Source of the DNA: Ignavibacteriota bacterium
Lineage (GTDB): Bacteria; Bacteroidota; Ignavibacteria; Tepidaquicellales; Tepidaquicellaceae
Direction: 5' to 3'
Assembly: GCA_020437545.1 (NCBI GenBank)
Contig: JAGQWH010000002.1
Span: forward strand, 1-64,000
DNA length: 64,000 nucleotides
Part shown: positions 27,721 to 35,821 of the stretch, piece after piece
Position numbering within the stretch: position 1 is the first letter of the stretch
How the letters are laid out: every line of letters starts with the position of its first letter
The notes under the pieces: model-generated
Databases searched by the model: none
Seen by the model: only the letters and a program-made list of their open reading frames with translations
Told to the model about the DNA's origin: nothing
Program-made: the position numbers and the translations under genes

Positions 27721-28155
27721 ATGGCAGAAACATATCCTTTACCGAAATTCCATTTCCAGGTAGACTGGAGCGGAAACAAGATCGGATTTACGGAAGTGTC
27801 CGGTCTTGACATAACAACGGAAGTAATAGAATACCGTGACGGAGCAAGTCCGGAATATTCAAAGATCAAAATGCCGGGTCAGAGAAAATTTTCAAATATT
27901 ACTTTAAAGCGAGGTACATTCAAAGGCGATAATCAGTTCTTTGAATGGTTCAATACTGTAAGCCTCAACACTATTGAGCGGCGTGATATTACCATCTCTC
28001 TGCTCAATGAGAGTCACGAACCGGTACTGGTCTGGAAAGTAAAGAATGCCTGGCCGACAAAGATCACTCCGACCGATCTTAAAGCAGACGGGAATGAAGT
28101 GGCAATTGAAAGCCTTGAACTTGCACACGAGGGATTAACAATTCAAAACGACTGA
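27721..28155 (+). CDS. eCIS inner tube protein 1 (Pvc1/Hcp-like)
   Basis: 144 residues, typical tube length. The phage tail tube pattern is clear: YPLPKFHFQVDWSG, the FTEVSGLDITTEVIEYRDG strand, MPGQRKFSNITLKRG, and the C-terminal strand VAIESLELAHEGL. Hexameric rings of this protein form the tube through which cargo is delivered. It is two bases upstream of a second tube-like gene. Confidence 0.93.
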   Translation: MAETYPLPKFHFQVDWSGNKIGFTEVSGLDITTEVIEYRDGASPEYSKIKMPGQRKFSNITLKRGTFKGDNQFFEWFNTVSLNTIERRDITISLLNESHEPVLVWKVKNAWPTKITPTDLKADGNEVAIESLELAHEGLTIQND

Positions 28156-28157
28156 TC

Positions 28158-28649
28158 ATGCCGGACATATTAGGTAATTACCCGCTTGCCGGATTTCATT
28201 TTCTAGTGGCATTTGAGCTATTCCCTCAGTTGCCAAACGATCTCAGATTTCAGGAAGTCAGCGGACTTTCTGTATCGGTGGAAATGGAGTCCTTCAAAGA
28301 AGGCGGACAGAACAGGTTTGAGCATCAGCTTCCCGTAAGGACTAAGTATTCTGACATTACGCTGAAGCGCGGAATGTTTGAAGTGCCTTCAGGAGTAATG
28401 GCATGGTGCATAAATGCAGTTCAGAATTTTCAGTTTCAGCCGACGAATGTTCTGATATCATTGCTGAATGATATACACGTTCCCGTTCAGTCATGGTACG
28501 TCGTAAATGCGATCCCTAAAAAGGTTGAATTCTCTTCACTCAATGCGGAGCAGAGTCAGGTTGCGATCGAAACACTTGTTCTAAGCTACAATTATTTTAA
28601 TATACTGAATTTGTCAACGGCACTTGCTGAGGGGATGAATCTTCTTTAG
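28158..28649 (+). CDS. eCIS inner tube protein 2 (Pvc5-like)
   Basis: 163 residues with the same fold markers as the gene before it: PLAGFHFLVAFELFPQ, FQEVSGLSVSVEMESFKEGG, LPVRTKYSDITLKRGMF and AIETLVLSYNYFNIL. In PVC the second tube paralogue forms the first ring(s) next to the baseplate hub, and that role is likely here. It has a longer N-terminal loop and C-terminus than tube 1. Confidence 0.9.
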   Translation: MPDILGNYPLAGFHFLVAFELFPQLPNDLRFQEVSGLSVSVEMESFKEGGQNRFEHQLPVRTKYSDITLKRGMFEVPSGVMAWCINAVQNFQFQPTNVLISLLNDIHVPVQSWYVVNAIPKKVEFSSLNAEQSQVAIETLVLSYNYFNILNLSTALAEGMNLL

Positions 28650-28650
28650 G

Positions 28651-28678
28651 TATTGGGTATTGAGTATTGTGTATTGGG
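28651..28678. repeat. Heptamer tandem array (TATTGGG/TATTGAG type, 4 units)
   Basis: TATTGGG, TATTGAG, TATTGTG, TATTGGG, beginning two bases after the tube 2 stop. The same unit family occurs at 22799. Confidence 0.9.
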
Positions 28679-28751
28679 TTTTAAGTAATAAATTCTCCGG
28701 TGCGGGTGAGTTGTATTCGACAGTTGAAAATTGATAGTTTTGTTAATACAT

Positions 28752-28786
28752 AATTTACAATTTGAAATTTAAAATTTAAAATTCGA
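28752..28786. repeat. Degenerate heptamer array (AATTTAA type, 5 units)
   Basis: AATTTAC, AATTTGA, AATTTAA, AATTTAA, AATTCGA, then AGAA and the start codon of the Pvc6-like gene at 28791. Confidence 0.75.
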
Positions 28787-28790
28787 AGAA

Positions 28791-28964
28791 ATGCCGATAG
28801 AGATAAAAGAGCTTCACATTAAAGCAACAGTGGAAAGCGGCAGCGGAAGAAGTGAAAGCCGAAACAGCGGACGTGATCGTGATCTGAAAAAAATGAAAGC
28901 CGAGATAATCAAAGAATGCGTGGAAGAAGTATTCACAATTCTTAAGGAAAAAGAAGAGAGATGA
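28791..28964 (+). CDS. Small eCIS protein (Pvc6-like, DUF5908)
   Basis: A 57-residue protein beginning MPIEIKELHIKATVES, the DUF5908 family start, with a Ser/Arg-rich middle and a charged C-terminal helix (IIKECVEEVFTILKEKEER). Family members are found in eCIS clusters at this position, between tube and LysM-type genes, and have no established function. Its stop overlaps the next start as ATGA, supporting real translation. Confidence 0.82.
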   Translation: MPIEIKELHIKATVESGSGRSESRNSGRDRDLKKMKAEIIKECVEEVFTILKEKEER

Positions 28965-29668
28965 TACCATTAGGGAAAATAGAAAAAATGAAGATCCAGG
29001 CGTTCAGTGATGCTACGTGCACACAGGAGCTGAGCGAACCTTATCAGTTCCTTATTAATCCTGATACATATAATTTTCATTATGAACTTGAGCAGGCTGA
29101 AGATTCTCCGGCCGGGAGCAGCGGATCAGAACTCAGATATTACCGGCAGCTGCCGAATGAATGGGAATTTGAGATCCTGATCGACGGGACGGGTGTCATT
29201 AAAGATGCAAGTGCCTTGAGTATTTCTTTGCTAGGAAACACAGATGAAGTGGACGTTCAGGAGCAGGTTAATAATTTGAAATCAATAGTACTGGATTATA
29301 ACGGAGAGATTCACAGAAATCAGTTTCTGAAGATATCATGGGGAAGCCGGGATGTATTTAAAGGAACACTTGTATCACTTGACCTTAATTATAAGATCTT
29401 CAAAAATGACGGTTCACCGCTTCGTGTGATTGCCAAACTTAAATTGCGTGAATGGGTTGATCCCGAACAAAGGATCAGGGAGGAAGCATCATCATCTCCT
29501 GATATTACTCACGAACGCATATTCAGATCGCAGGACAGGATAGACCTGATGTCTGACCGTATCTATAACGATCCGGGATATTATATAGATATTGCAAAAT
29601 CAAATGACCTTAACGGGTTCAGAAAAATTACCAGAGGAATAAAGATAAAATTCCCTCCAATTAAATAA
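28961..29668 (+). CDS. eCIS tube/baseplate adaptor (Pvc7-like, CIS tube domain with LysM-like tail)
   Basis: 235 residues. The N-terminal part KIEKMKIQAFSDATCTQEL, EPYQFLINPDTYNFHYEL and the later FLKISWGSRDVFKGTLVSLDLNYKIF match the tube-initiator (gp53/Pvc7-type) fold. Residues about 190-235 (RIDLMSDRIYNDPGYYIDIA...IKFPP) resemble a LysM module. In PVC this protein joins the tube to the VgrG-like hub. It overlaps the Pvc6-like gene by four bases and precedes the spike gene by seven. Confidence 0.85.
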   Translation: MIPLGKIEKMKIQAFSDATCTQELSEPYQFLINPDTYNFHYELEQAEDSPAGSSGSELRYYRQLPNEWEFEILIDGTGVIKDASALSISLLGNTDEVDVQEQVNNLKSIVLDYNGEIHRNQFLKISWGSRDVFKGTLVSLDLNYKIFKNDGSPLRVIAKLKLREWVDPEQRIREEASSSPDITHERIFRSQDRIDLMSDRIYNDPGYYIDIAKSNDLNGFRKITRGIKIKFPPIK

Positions 29669-29675
29669 TTTTGTT

Positions 29676-31292
29676 ATGGCAGTTGCAAGGACAATACCAA
29701 CTTCACAGATTCCGGATGTTGTTACTTTTACCATACTTTCAGATGGCGAGGAAATCCCTGCATCAGTTCCTATTCGAAATTTCATTATACAAAGAGAAGT
29801 CAACAAGATCCCGTTTGCTAAGATCAGCATAAGTGACGGTGATCCCTCGGCTGAAACTTTTCCCGTAAGCAACGAGGAATATTTCATACCGGGAAAGGAA
29901 ATTGAAATAAGACTTGGTTATCGCAGTGATAATTCTACTTTATTCAAGGGGTTGGTCATTAAGCATTCAAACAGGATATCAAACCTATCGGCTGAGCTTA
30001 ACATAGAATGCCGCGATAAAGCTGTCAAACTTACATCAGGCAGAAAGAGCAGGCATTATGAAGATATTACTGACAGTGATATTGCAGAGGAATTAACAGA
30101 TCAGTACGGACTGGATAAGGAAATCGAATCTTCATCAGTTCAGCATAAAGAACTTATACAATACAATACAACCGACTGGGATTTTATATTATCAAGAATT
30201 GATCTTATTGGAATGATCTGTCTGGTGGAAGACGGAAAAATTATAATCAAAAAACCGGATCTCACATCATCTCCTGTGTTGGATCTTCTTTTCGGAGCTA
30301 CGATCCTGGACTTTACGGCAGAGATGGATGCCAGAAACCAGTACAGCGAAGTAAAGTCCTTGTCATGGGATTATTCCAATCAGGAAGTTATAGAAGATAC
30401 CGGTGATGAACCTGAAATGGAAAATGCGGGAAACATTTCTTCTGCTGACCTTGCTGATGTGATCGGACTCGAAAGCTATGATCTCATTAATTCAGGCAAA
30501 CTCTCCAATGAAGAGCTGAAAGAATTTGCGAATTCAAAAATGCTTAAAAGCCGGTTGTCCAGGATAAGAGGTAAAGTAAGATTTCAGGGTTTTCCGGATG
30601 TAAAACCAGGAGACATAATTTCACTGAACGGTGTAGGAGACAGATTTAACGGACCGGTATTCGCTTCATCTGTAAGGCATGAATTTGCAGCAGGTAACTG
30701 GACCACAGAAGTGATTTTCGGAATGTCCGAAAGATGGTTTGCAGAGAATATTGACCAGTATAATATTTCCGCAAAAGACGGCAGGCTTCCGGCAGTTCAG
30801 GGTCTGGAAACAGGCATCGTGACTGATCTTGAAGATCCTGAAGGAGAGAATCGCGTGAAGGTTAAACTTCCCGTTGTAAGCAGCAGTGAAGACGGTATCT
30901 GGATGAGGATAGCAACACTGGATGCGGGGAGTAACCGCGGCACTTTTTTCCTGCCGGAAATAGATGATGAAGTGATAGTTGGTTTTATTTCAAATGATCC
31001 CCATCATCCGGTAATTCTCGGAATGCTGCACAGCAGCGCTAAACCCGCTCCGCTAACTGCTTCTAACAGTAATGATGAGAAAGGATATGTGAGCCGTGCA
31101 CAGACCAAAATGATATTTGATGATGGTCAGAAAACCCTGACAATAGAAGATGCCAGCGGCAATAAGATGAAGTTTGAATCAGGCGGAATTACCATAGAAA
31201 GTTCTACAGTATTGAATTTAAAAGCAGCATCAATAAAAATAGAAGCAAGCGGACCGACTGAAATAAAAGGTGCTGTGGTGAAAATAAATTAG
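29676..31292 (+). CDS. eCIS VgrG-like hub and spike protein (Pvc8-like)
   Basis: 538 residues in three parts: a gp27-like hub (1 to about 365, with VPIRNFIIQREVNKIPFAKI and ECRDKAVKLTSGR), a gp5-type OB domain (about 370-455, GIVTDLEDPEGENRVKVKLP) and a C-terminal beta-helix spike (about 475-538, FDDGQKTLTIEDASGNKM onward). It lacks any extra C-terminal effector domain. Its TAG stop lies inside the first unit of a 19-unit heptamer array. The PAAR tip gene follows. Confidence 0.93.
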   Translation: MAVARTIPTSQIPDVVTFTILSDGEEIPASVPIRNFIIQREVNKIPFAKISISDGDPSAETFPVSNEEYFIPGKEIEIRLGYRSDNSTLFKGLVIKHSNRISNLSAELNIECRDKAVKLTSGRKSRHYEDITDSDIAEELTDQYGLDKEIESSSVQHKELIQYNTTDWDFILSRIDLIGMICLVEDGKIIIKKPDLTSSPVLDLLFGATILDFTAEMDARNQYSEVKSLSWDYSNQEVIEDTGDEPEMENAGNISSADLADVIGLESYDLINSGKLSNEELKEFANSKMLKSRLSRIRGKVRFQGFPDVKPGDIISLNGVGDRFNGPVFASSVRHEFAAGNWTTEVIFGMSERWFAENIDQYNISAKDGRLPAVQGLETGIVTDLEDPEGENRVKVKLPVVSSSEDGIWMRIATLDAGSNRGTFFLPEIDDEVIVGFISNDPHHPVILGMLHSSAKPAPLTASNSNDEKGYVSRAQTKMIFDDGQKTLTIEDASGNKMKFESGGITIESSTVLNLKAASIKIEASGPTEIKGAVVKIN

Positions 31293-31419
31293 GAATTACG
31301 AATTAGGAATTACTAATTAAGAATTACGAATTAAGAATTAGGAATTACGAATTAAGAATTACAAGTTACGAATTACGAGTTGCGAGTTGCGAGTTTCGAG
31401 TTACAAGTTACGAGTTACG
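31287..31419. repeat. Heptamer tandem array (AATTACG/AGTTACG type, 19 units)
   Basis: Nineteen uninterrupted seven-base units that drift from AATTACG/AATTAAG types at the 5' side to AGTTACG/AGTTGCG types at the 3' side. The first unit contains the stop codon of the spike gene (31290-31292), so the array overlaps coding sequence. Confidence 0.97.
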
Positions 31420-31493
31420 TAAATGGGTCTATTTCTGACTGAGCTGAAATAATTTTGGGAATTTTTTTTAGATGTAATATTTATATTAGCAAA

Positions 31494-31529
31494 ATCAAAA
31501 AATCAAAAATCAAAAATCAAAAATCTAAA
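31494..31529. repeat. Heptamer array (ATCAAAA type, 5 units)
   Basis: ATCAAAA, one extra A, ATCAAAA three times, ATCTAAA, ending two bases before the GTG start of the PAAR gene. Confidence 0.85.
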
Positions 31530-31531
31530 AA

Positions 31532-31825
31532 GTGCCTTTTGCAGCCAGAATATCTGACAATCACGTTTGTCCGGTAATAAATCCAAATGGAAGTCCGCAC
31601 GTTGGAGGACCTATCGTCTCTCCCGGAGTTCCGACTGTATTGATAGGCGGTATGCCTGCTTCAGTAGTAGGTGATACCTGTGTTTGCGCGGGACCTCCGG
31701 ATACAGTGATAGCAGGGTCAGCCACTGTACTGATAGGCGGAAAACCCGCAGCAAGGCTGGGAGACAGCACGGCTCACGGCGGAGTGATAGTTACAGGAAG
31801 TCCAAATGTTATTATTGGAGGATAG
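31532..31825 (+). CDS. PAAR-domain spike tip protein (Pvc10-like)
   Basis: 97 residues with the PAAR repeat layout: ARISDNHVCP, then GSPHVGGPIVSPGVPTVLIGG, ASVVGDTCVCAGPPD, and TAHGGVIVTGSPNVIIGG. His, Cys and the PxVxIGG repeats are as expected for a metal-capped cone that sharpens the VgrG-like spike. The start is GTG at 31532. The protein is a bare PAAR domain with no fused effector. Confidence 0.92.
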   Translation: MPFAARISDNHVCPVINPNGSPHVGGPIVSPGVPTVLIGGMPASVVGDTCVCAGPPDTVIAGSATVLIGGKPAARLGDSTAHGGVIVTGSPNVIIGG

Positions 31826-31876
31826 GAAAATTTTAGTTAAAGAATTATTTATTTAATATTACAATCATAAATTATA

Positions 31877-32290
31877 ATGAATAAAAATAATTCATTTCTT
31901 GGTACAGGATGGAGCTTTCCACCGTCATTCAATAATAAAACTAATGAAATTGAAATGACAAGCGATGAAGAAGATATTCAGAAGAGTCTTCATATTTTAC
32001 TTACAACAAGGATCGGCGAAAGAGTGATGCAGCCTAAGTATGGCTGCAATCTGGATGAACTGCTCTTCGAGGCACTTTCAACTACATTTAAATCCTATAT
32101 TAAAGATCTTGTGAAAACGGCAATATTATACCATGAACCAAGGATAAAACTTAACAAGATAGAATTGGATGACACACGCGATAATGAAGGAGTTGTGCTT
32201 ATAGTAATTGATTATACGATCATATCAAAAAACACGAGATTCAATTATGTTTTCCCTTATTATAAAAACGAAGGAACTGATATTAAATAA
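31877..32290 (+). CDS. Baseplate wedge protein gp25-like (Pvc9-like)
   Basis: 137 residues with the GPW/gp25 pattern: FLGTGWSFPPSF at the start, EDIQKSLHILLTTRIGERVMQPKYGC in the middle, and YHEPRIKLNKIEL with a C-terminal strand. gp25 proteins link the baseplate wedge to the first sheath ring. It is seven bases upstream of the large baseplate gene. Confidence 0.92.
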   Translation: MNKNNSFLGTGWSFPPSFNNKTNEIEMTSDEEDIQKSLHILLTTRIGERVMQPKYGCNLDELLFEALSTTFKSYIKDLVKTAILYHEPRIKLNKIELDDTRDNEGVVLIVIDYTIISKNTRFNYVFPYYKNEGTDIK

Positions 32291-32296
32291 TAGATA

Positions 32297-35200
32297 ATGA
32301 GTTCAGACTGTAAAAATAAGAATCCGCTTCAGCGCTCAGGCGTAAATCAGTATCAGCGGGTTATGAATGCACTGAAACCGGACTTTGTGAAAGCCGATGA
32401 ACGTGATCATGCAGATCTTATACTGTTCGCAAAAAATTTTGCCGGACAGATAAAATATTTTGACGGAACAAATACAGAAGACGGTGACTGGACAGGGCTT
32501 ATGAGTATTGATGTTGCAGTCACTCTGGCATCAATAGTTAAGACAGACATAACAGGTTGCTTTAAATATTCAAATGATACACTCGGTGAGATAAGAAATT
32601 CTACCGGTGTTGCAAATGCAAGAAAAGGATTCAAAGTAATGTTTGATTTCGGATTTACCATTGTCAGTCTCCTGGATGAGTATTACAAAAATCTGCCAGG
32701 TGGATTTGAATTCAAACAACTTACAGGTTCTGCAATATCTTCAAATCTCCCGGAGTATTTATTCAGGCTCAAAAGATATTATGAGGAAGCTTCATTGAAT
32801 AATCTGATAGATATTACCAGTCAGTACAAAACAGATCGCGCACCGGTTAAGATGATATTGTCACAGGATTTTGATGAAAGCAAACTTGATGCAATATGGA
32901 ATTTTTCAGCATTCACATTTGATCCTGTTTTTAACGGCTCCTCAGATATTTTAAAGATAAAGAATACAGCAACGCATAATCTGTTTACCGGAATATTTGA
33001 CGAATTGCTCAAAACCTTTACGGGGATCATAGATACCTCAGGAGTATATCTTAACAAAGTTCTCGAAAACTTCCCTGAACATTCGCCGCATTATTCACTT
33101 TATCTTGCTTTTATAAAACTATTAAGATATGCACAGGATCATCTGAATGAATTTACTAAGCGGCATCTTGATCTGTACTATAAAGACATATTGAAATTAA
33201 AAAATAAGGATGCCGAGCCCGACAAAGTCTTTGTTACATTCGAACTGCAGAAAAATACCGATCAGCATTTGTTATCAAATGGCACCGTGCTGAAAGCCGG
33301 CAAGGATACAGACGGTGAAGAAATATTCTATTCACTGGATGAAGATTCCGTCATAAACAGCGGAAAAGTCAAAAGCCTGAAAAATATATTCGTAAAAAAA
33401 GATCTGAATACCGGGACAAAGCAGATCTATGCTTGTCCTGTTGCAAATTCCGGTGACGGCATCGGAGGTAAAATCAAAAGTACGGATGAAAGCTGGAAGA
33501 CATTCGGAAGCCCGGAGAATTCTCCTTTGGGAGAAACCGGCTTTGCTATTGCCTCGCCATATCTGTTTCTGAATGAGGGGAGCAGAGATGTAACATTCAG
33601 ATTTATTGCACCTCAGAATGAATCAATTCCATTTTCCGTAAATGATATCAATAAAATTTTTGAGCTACAGCTTAGCGGTGAAAAGGGATGGATCGATGTG
33701 GCAATAGATAGCAGCAATGTCAAAGTGGACGCTTCAAAGGATTTTTTTGATATTAAAGTATCTTTAGACGGCGGTGAAGATCCCGTGATCCCATACTCTT
33801 CAGCAATACATAATTATAATTTCAATGTGACAATGCCTGTTGCAAAATTCACGCTTAAAGATTCAATTGCAAAAAATAATGTATGGGATTTTAAATTTGA
33901 AAAGATCAGGATCCTGACTGAAGTATCCGGATTGAAAAATTTAAAGATACAGAATGACATTAGCATTCTTGATCCGGCAAAGCCTTTTGAGATATTCGGG
34001 ACTTCCCCGCATGCAGGCTCCTCATTCATAATCGGCAGCAGGGAGCTGTTCAATAAGACAATAGATCCTGACGGAAACATTACCGGCGCTATAATATTAA
34101 AGTGGGATGATTATCTGAATAACTATACCAACATAAAGGACAATGAGATAAGTCTTAAGCTTCTCGAAAATTCATCATGGAAGTCGTTAAAGAGCAGCAT
34201 AAATCTTGCGACAGGAAAGAGTTCCGGTATTTTCAAAAAGCAATCATCTTCAACATTAATATCGGAGATCACTCAGAATGTTATTTCCAAAGAACTTTTC
34301 AGTATTCCGGATAATACAGAGATAAAATTCACGCTTGGTAGGATGAACTCTGTTCCGGATTTTTCAGAAGGTGAGAACTACTCAGTGCTGTCGAGATCAG
34401 GTTATTTAAAAATTGAATCGGAAGACTCTTTCCCGCTTGTCAACAGTGTAATATTTTTTCCGAAGGTAAAAGAGATCAGTCTCAGCTATAATGCAGATAC
34501 AACACATTCATTCAATGCCGGAGAAATCTCAGGATTCATTCATATAACTCCATTCGGAAGCAATCTGATCACAAGTAGTGAAAAGGAAAAGCAGCTTCTG
34601 CCGGTATTTGAAAACGAGGGAGAATTATTTACCGGACTGGAAAACTTCAAGACTGACAGTACAATATCAATTTTATTTAAAGTCTCGGAAGGAAGCGCAG
34701 ATCCACTTGCCTCAAAGGAAAAAGTTAAGTGGAGCTATCTGTCCGGGGAAAATGAATGGATAGATTTTGAAGATAAGGACATTGAAGATTCAACAGATGA
34801 TCTTGTAAATTCGGGTATAGTAAAACTGAATATTTCGGATAAAGCTGAATCTGAGAACACATTAATGACAGATAAGTATCACTGGATAAGAGCTTCTGTA
34901 AAGGAAAATACGGGATCTATCTGCAAACTGATAAGTGTGACCGCACAGGCAGCTTCTGCACATTTCTTTGATTATAAATCCGGAGGAAATTATTTTAAAA
35001 AGACACTTGAAGCAAATTCGATCAGCAAACTTGCAGTCAGTGATTCCGCAGTAAAAAAAATAAAGCAGCCGTATTCATCCATCAACGGAAATACAAGGGA
35101 AAGCGACGAACATTATTACACAAGGGTAAGCGAACGGCTGCGACACAAGAAGCGGGCTGTGACAATGTGGGATTATGAGAGAATTACTCTCGAAAAATTT

Positions 35201-35821
35201 CCGCAGATCTTTAAAGTGAAATGCATTAACCATTCACAAATTCTTGAAAAAAAATCTTCGGGAAACATCATATACATTGACAATGAAATGAAACCCGGCT
35301 ATGTCCTTCTGATTCCCATACCTGACCTCAGCAATCAGAATGCATTTGATCCGCTTCGCCCTTACACTCCGGTTGGTTTGCTTGCCGATATCAGGAAATA
35401 TGTCTGCAGATATATATCTCCGCACGTGAATCTCGATGTCCGGAATCCGTTATTTGAAGAGATACAGCTGGAATTCAAAGTGAAGTTTATGTCAGGGGAT
35501 AATTCTTTCTATCTTAATGAGTTGAAAGCTGATCTCGAAAAATATCTTTCCCCCTGGGCTTTTGATCCGGATACTGACATAGAGTTTGCCGGAAGGATCA
35601 GCAAGAGTTCATTGATCGATTTCATTGAGGAACGCTCATATGTTGATTTTATAAGTTGTGTAAAAATGTATAAGATAAGTGAAAGTGTTAAATCTCAGGA
35701 TCTGGAAGAAGCAGTTGCAGACACTTCAAGATCAGTATTTGTTTCGGTAAAATCCGATGATCAGGTAAATGCTCATAAAATAACTTTTATTGAAAATTCA
35801 AATGAATGCGAGTGTGACTGA
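32297..35821 (+). CDS. Baseplate wedge protein, gp6/J-like (Pvc11-like)
   Basis: 1174 residues. The C-terminal third has the baseplate J pattern, including NTRESDEHYYTRVSERLRHK, VTMWDYERITLEKFPQIFKV and YVCRYISPHVNLDVRNP. The N-terminal part is long and beta-rich, with a helical domain near 1-250. gp6-like proteins form the wedge ring that opens on firing. Its 3' end overlaps the next gene by about 20 bases. Confidence 0.87.
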   Translation: MSSDCKNKNPLQRSGVNQYQRVMNALKPDFVKADERDHADLILFAKNFAGQIKYFDGTNTEDGDWTGLMSIDVAVTLASIVKTDITGCFKYSNDTLGEIRNSTGVANARKGFKVMFDFGFTIVSLLDEYYKNLPGGFEFKQLTGSAISSNLPEYLFRLKRYYEEASLNNLIDITSQYKTDRAPVKMILSQDFDESKLDAIWNFSAFTFDPVFNGSSDILKIKNTATHNLFTGIFDELLKTFTGIIDTSGVYLNKVLENFPEHSPHYSLYLAFIKLLRYAQDHLNEFTKRHLDLYYKDILKLKNKDAEPDKVFVTFELQKNTDQHLLSNGTVLKAGKDTDGEEIFYSLDEDSVINSGKVKSLKNIFVKKDLNTGTKQIYACPVANSGDGIGGKIKSTDESWKTFGSPENSPLGETGFAIASPYLFLNEGSRDVTFRFIAPQNESIPFSVNDINKIFELQLSGEKGWIDVAIDSSNVKVDASKDFFDIKVSLDGGEDPVIPYSSAIHNYNFNVTMPVAKFTLKDSIAKNNVWDFKFEKIRILTEVSGLKNLKIQNDISILDPAKPFEIFGTSPHAGSSFIIGSRELFNKTIDPDGNITGAIILKWDDYLNNYTNIKDNEISLKLLENSSWKSLKSSINLATGKSSGIFKKQSSSTLISEITQNVISKELFSIPDNTEIKFTLGRMNSVPDFSEGENYSVLSRSGYLKIESEDSFPLVNSVIFFPKVKEISLSYNADTTHSFNAGEISGFIHITPFGSNLITSSEKEKQLLPVFENEGELFTGLENFKTDSTISILFKVSEGSADPLASKEKVKWSYLSGENEWIDFEDKDIEDSTDDLVNSGIVKLNISDKAESENTLMTDKYHWIRASVKENTGSICKLISVTAQAASAHFFDYKSGGNYFKKTLEANSISKLAVSDSAVKKIKQPYSSINGNTRESDEHYYTRVSERLRHKKRAVTMWDYERITLEKFPQIFKVKCINHSQILEKKSSGNIIYIDNEMKPGYVLLIPIPDLSNQNAFDPLRPYTPVGLLADIRKYVCRYISPHVNLDVRNPLFEEIQLEFKVKFMSGDNSFYLNELKADLEKYLSPWAFDPDTDIEFAGRISKSSLIDFIEERSYVDFISCVKMYKISESVKSQDLEEAVADTSRSVFVSVKSDDQVNAHKITFIENSNECECD

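Noticed and set aside
26135-32290. Type VI secretion system
   Set aside because: No TssJ/L/M membrane complex or ClpV, and the sheath is a single fused protein rather than TssB/TssC.
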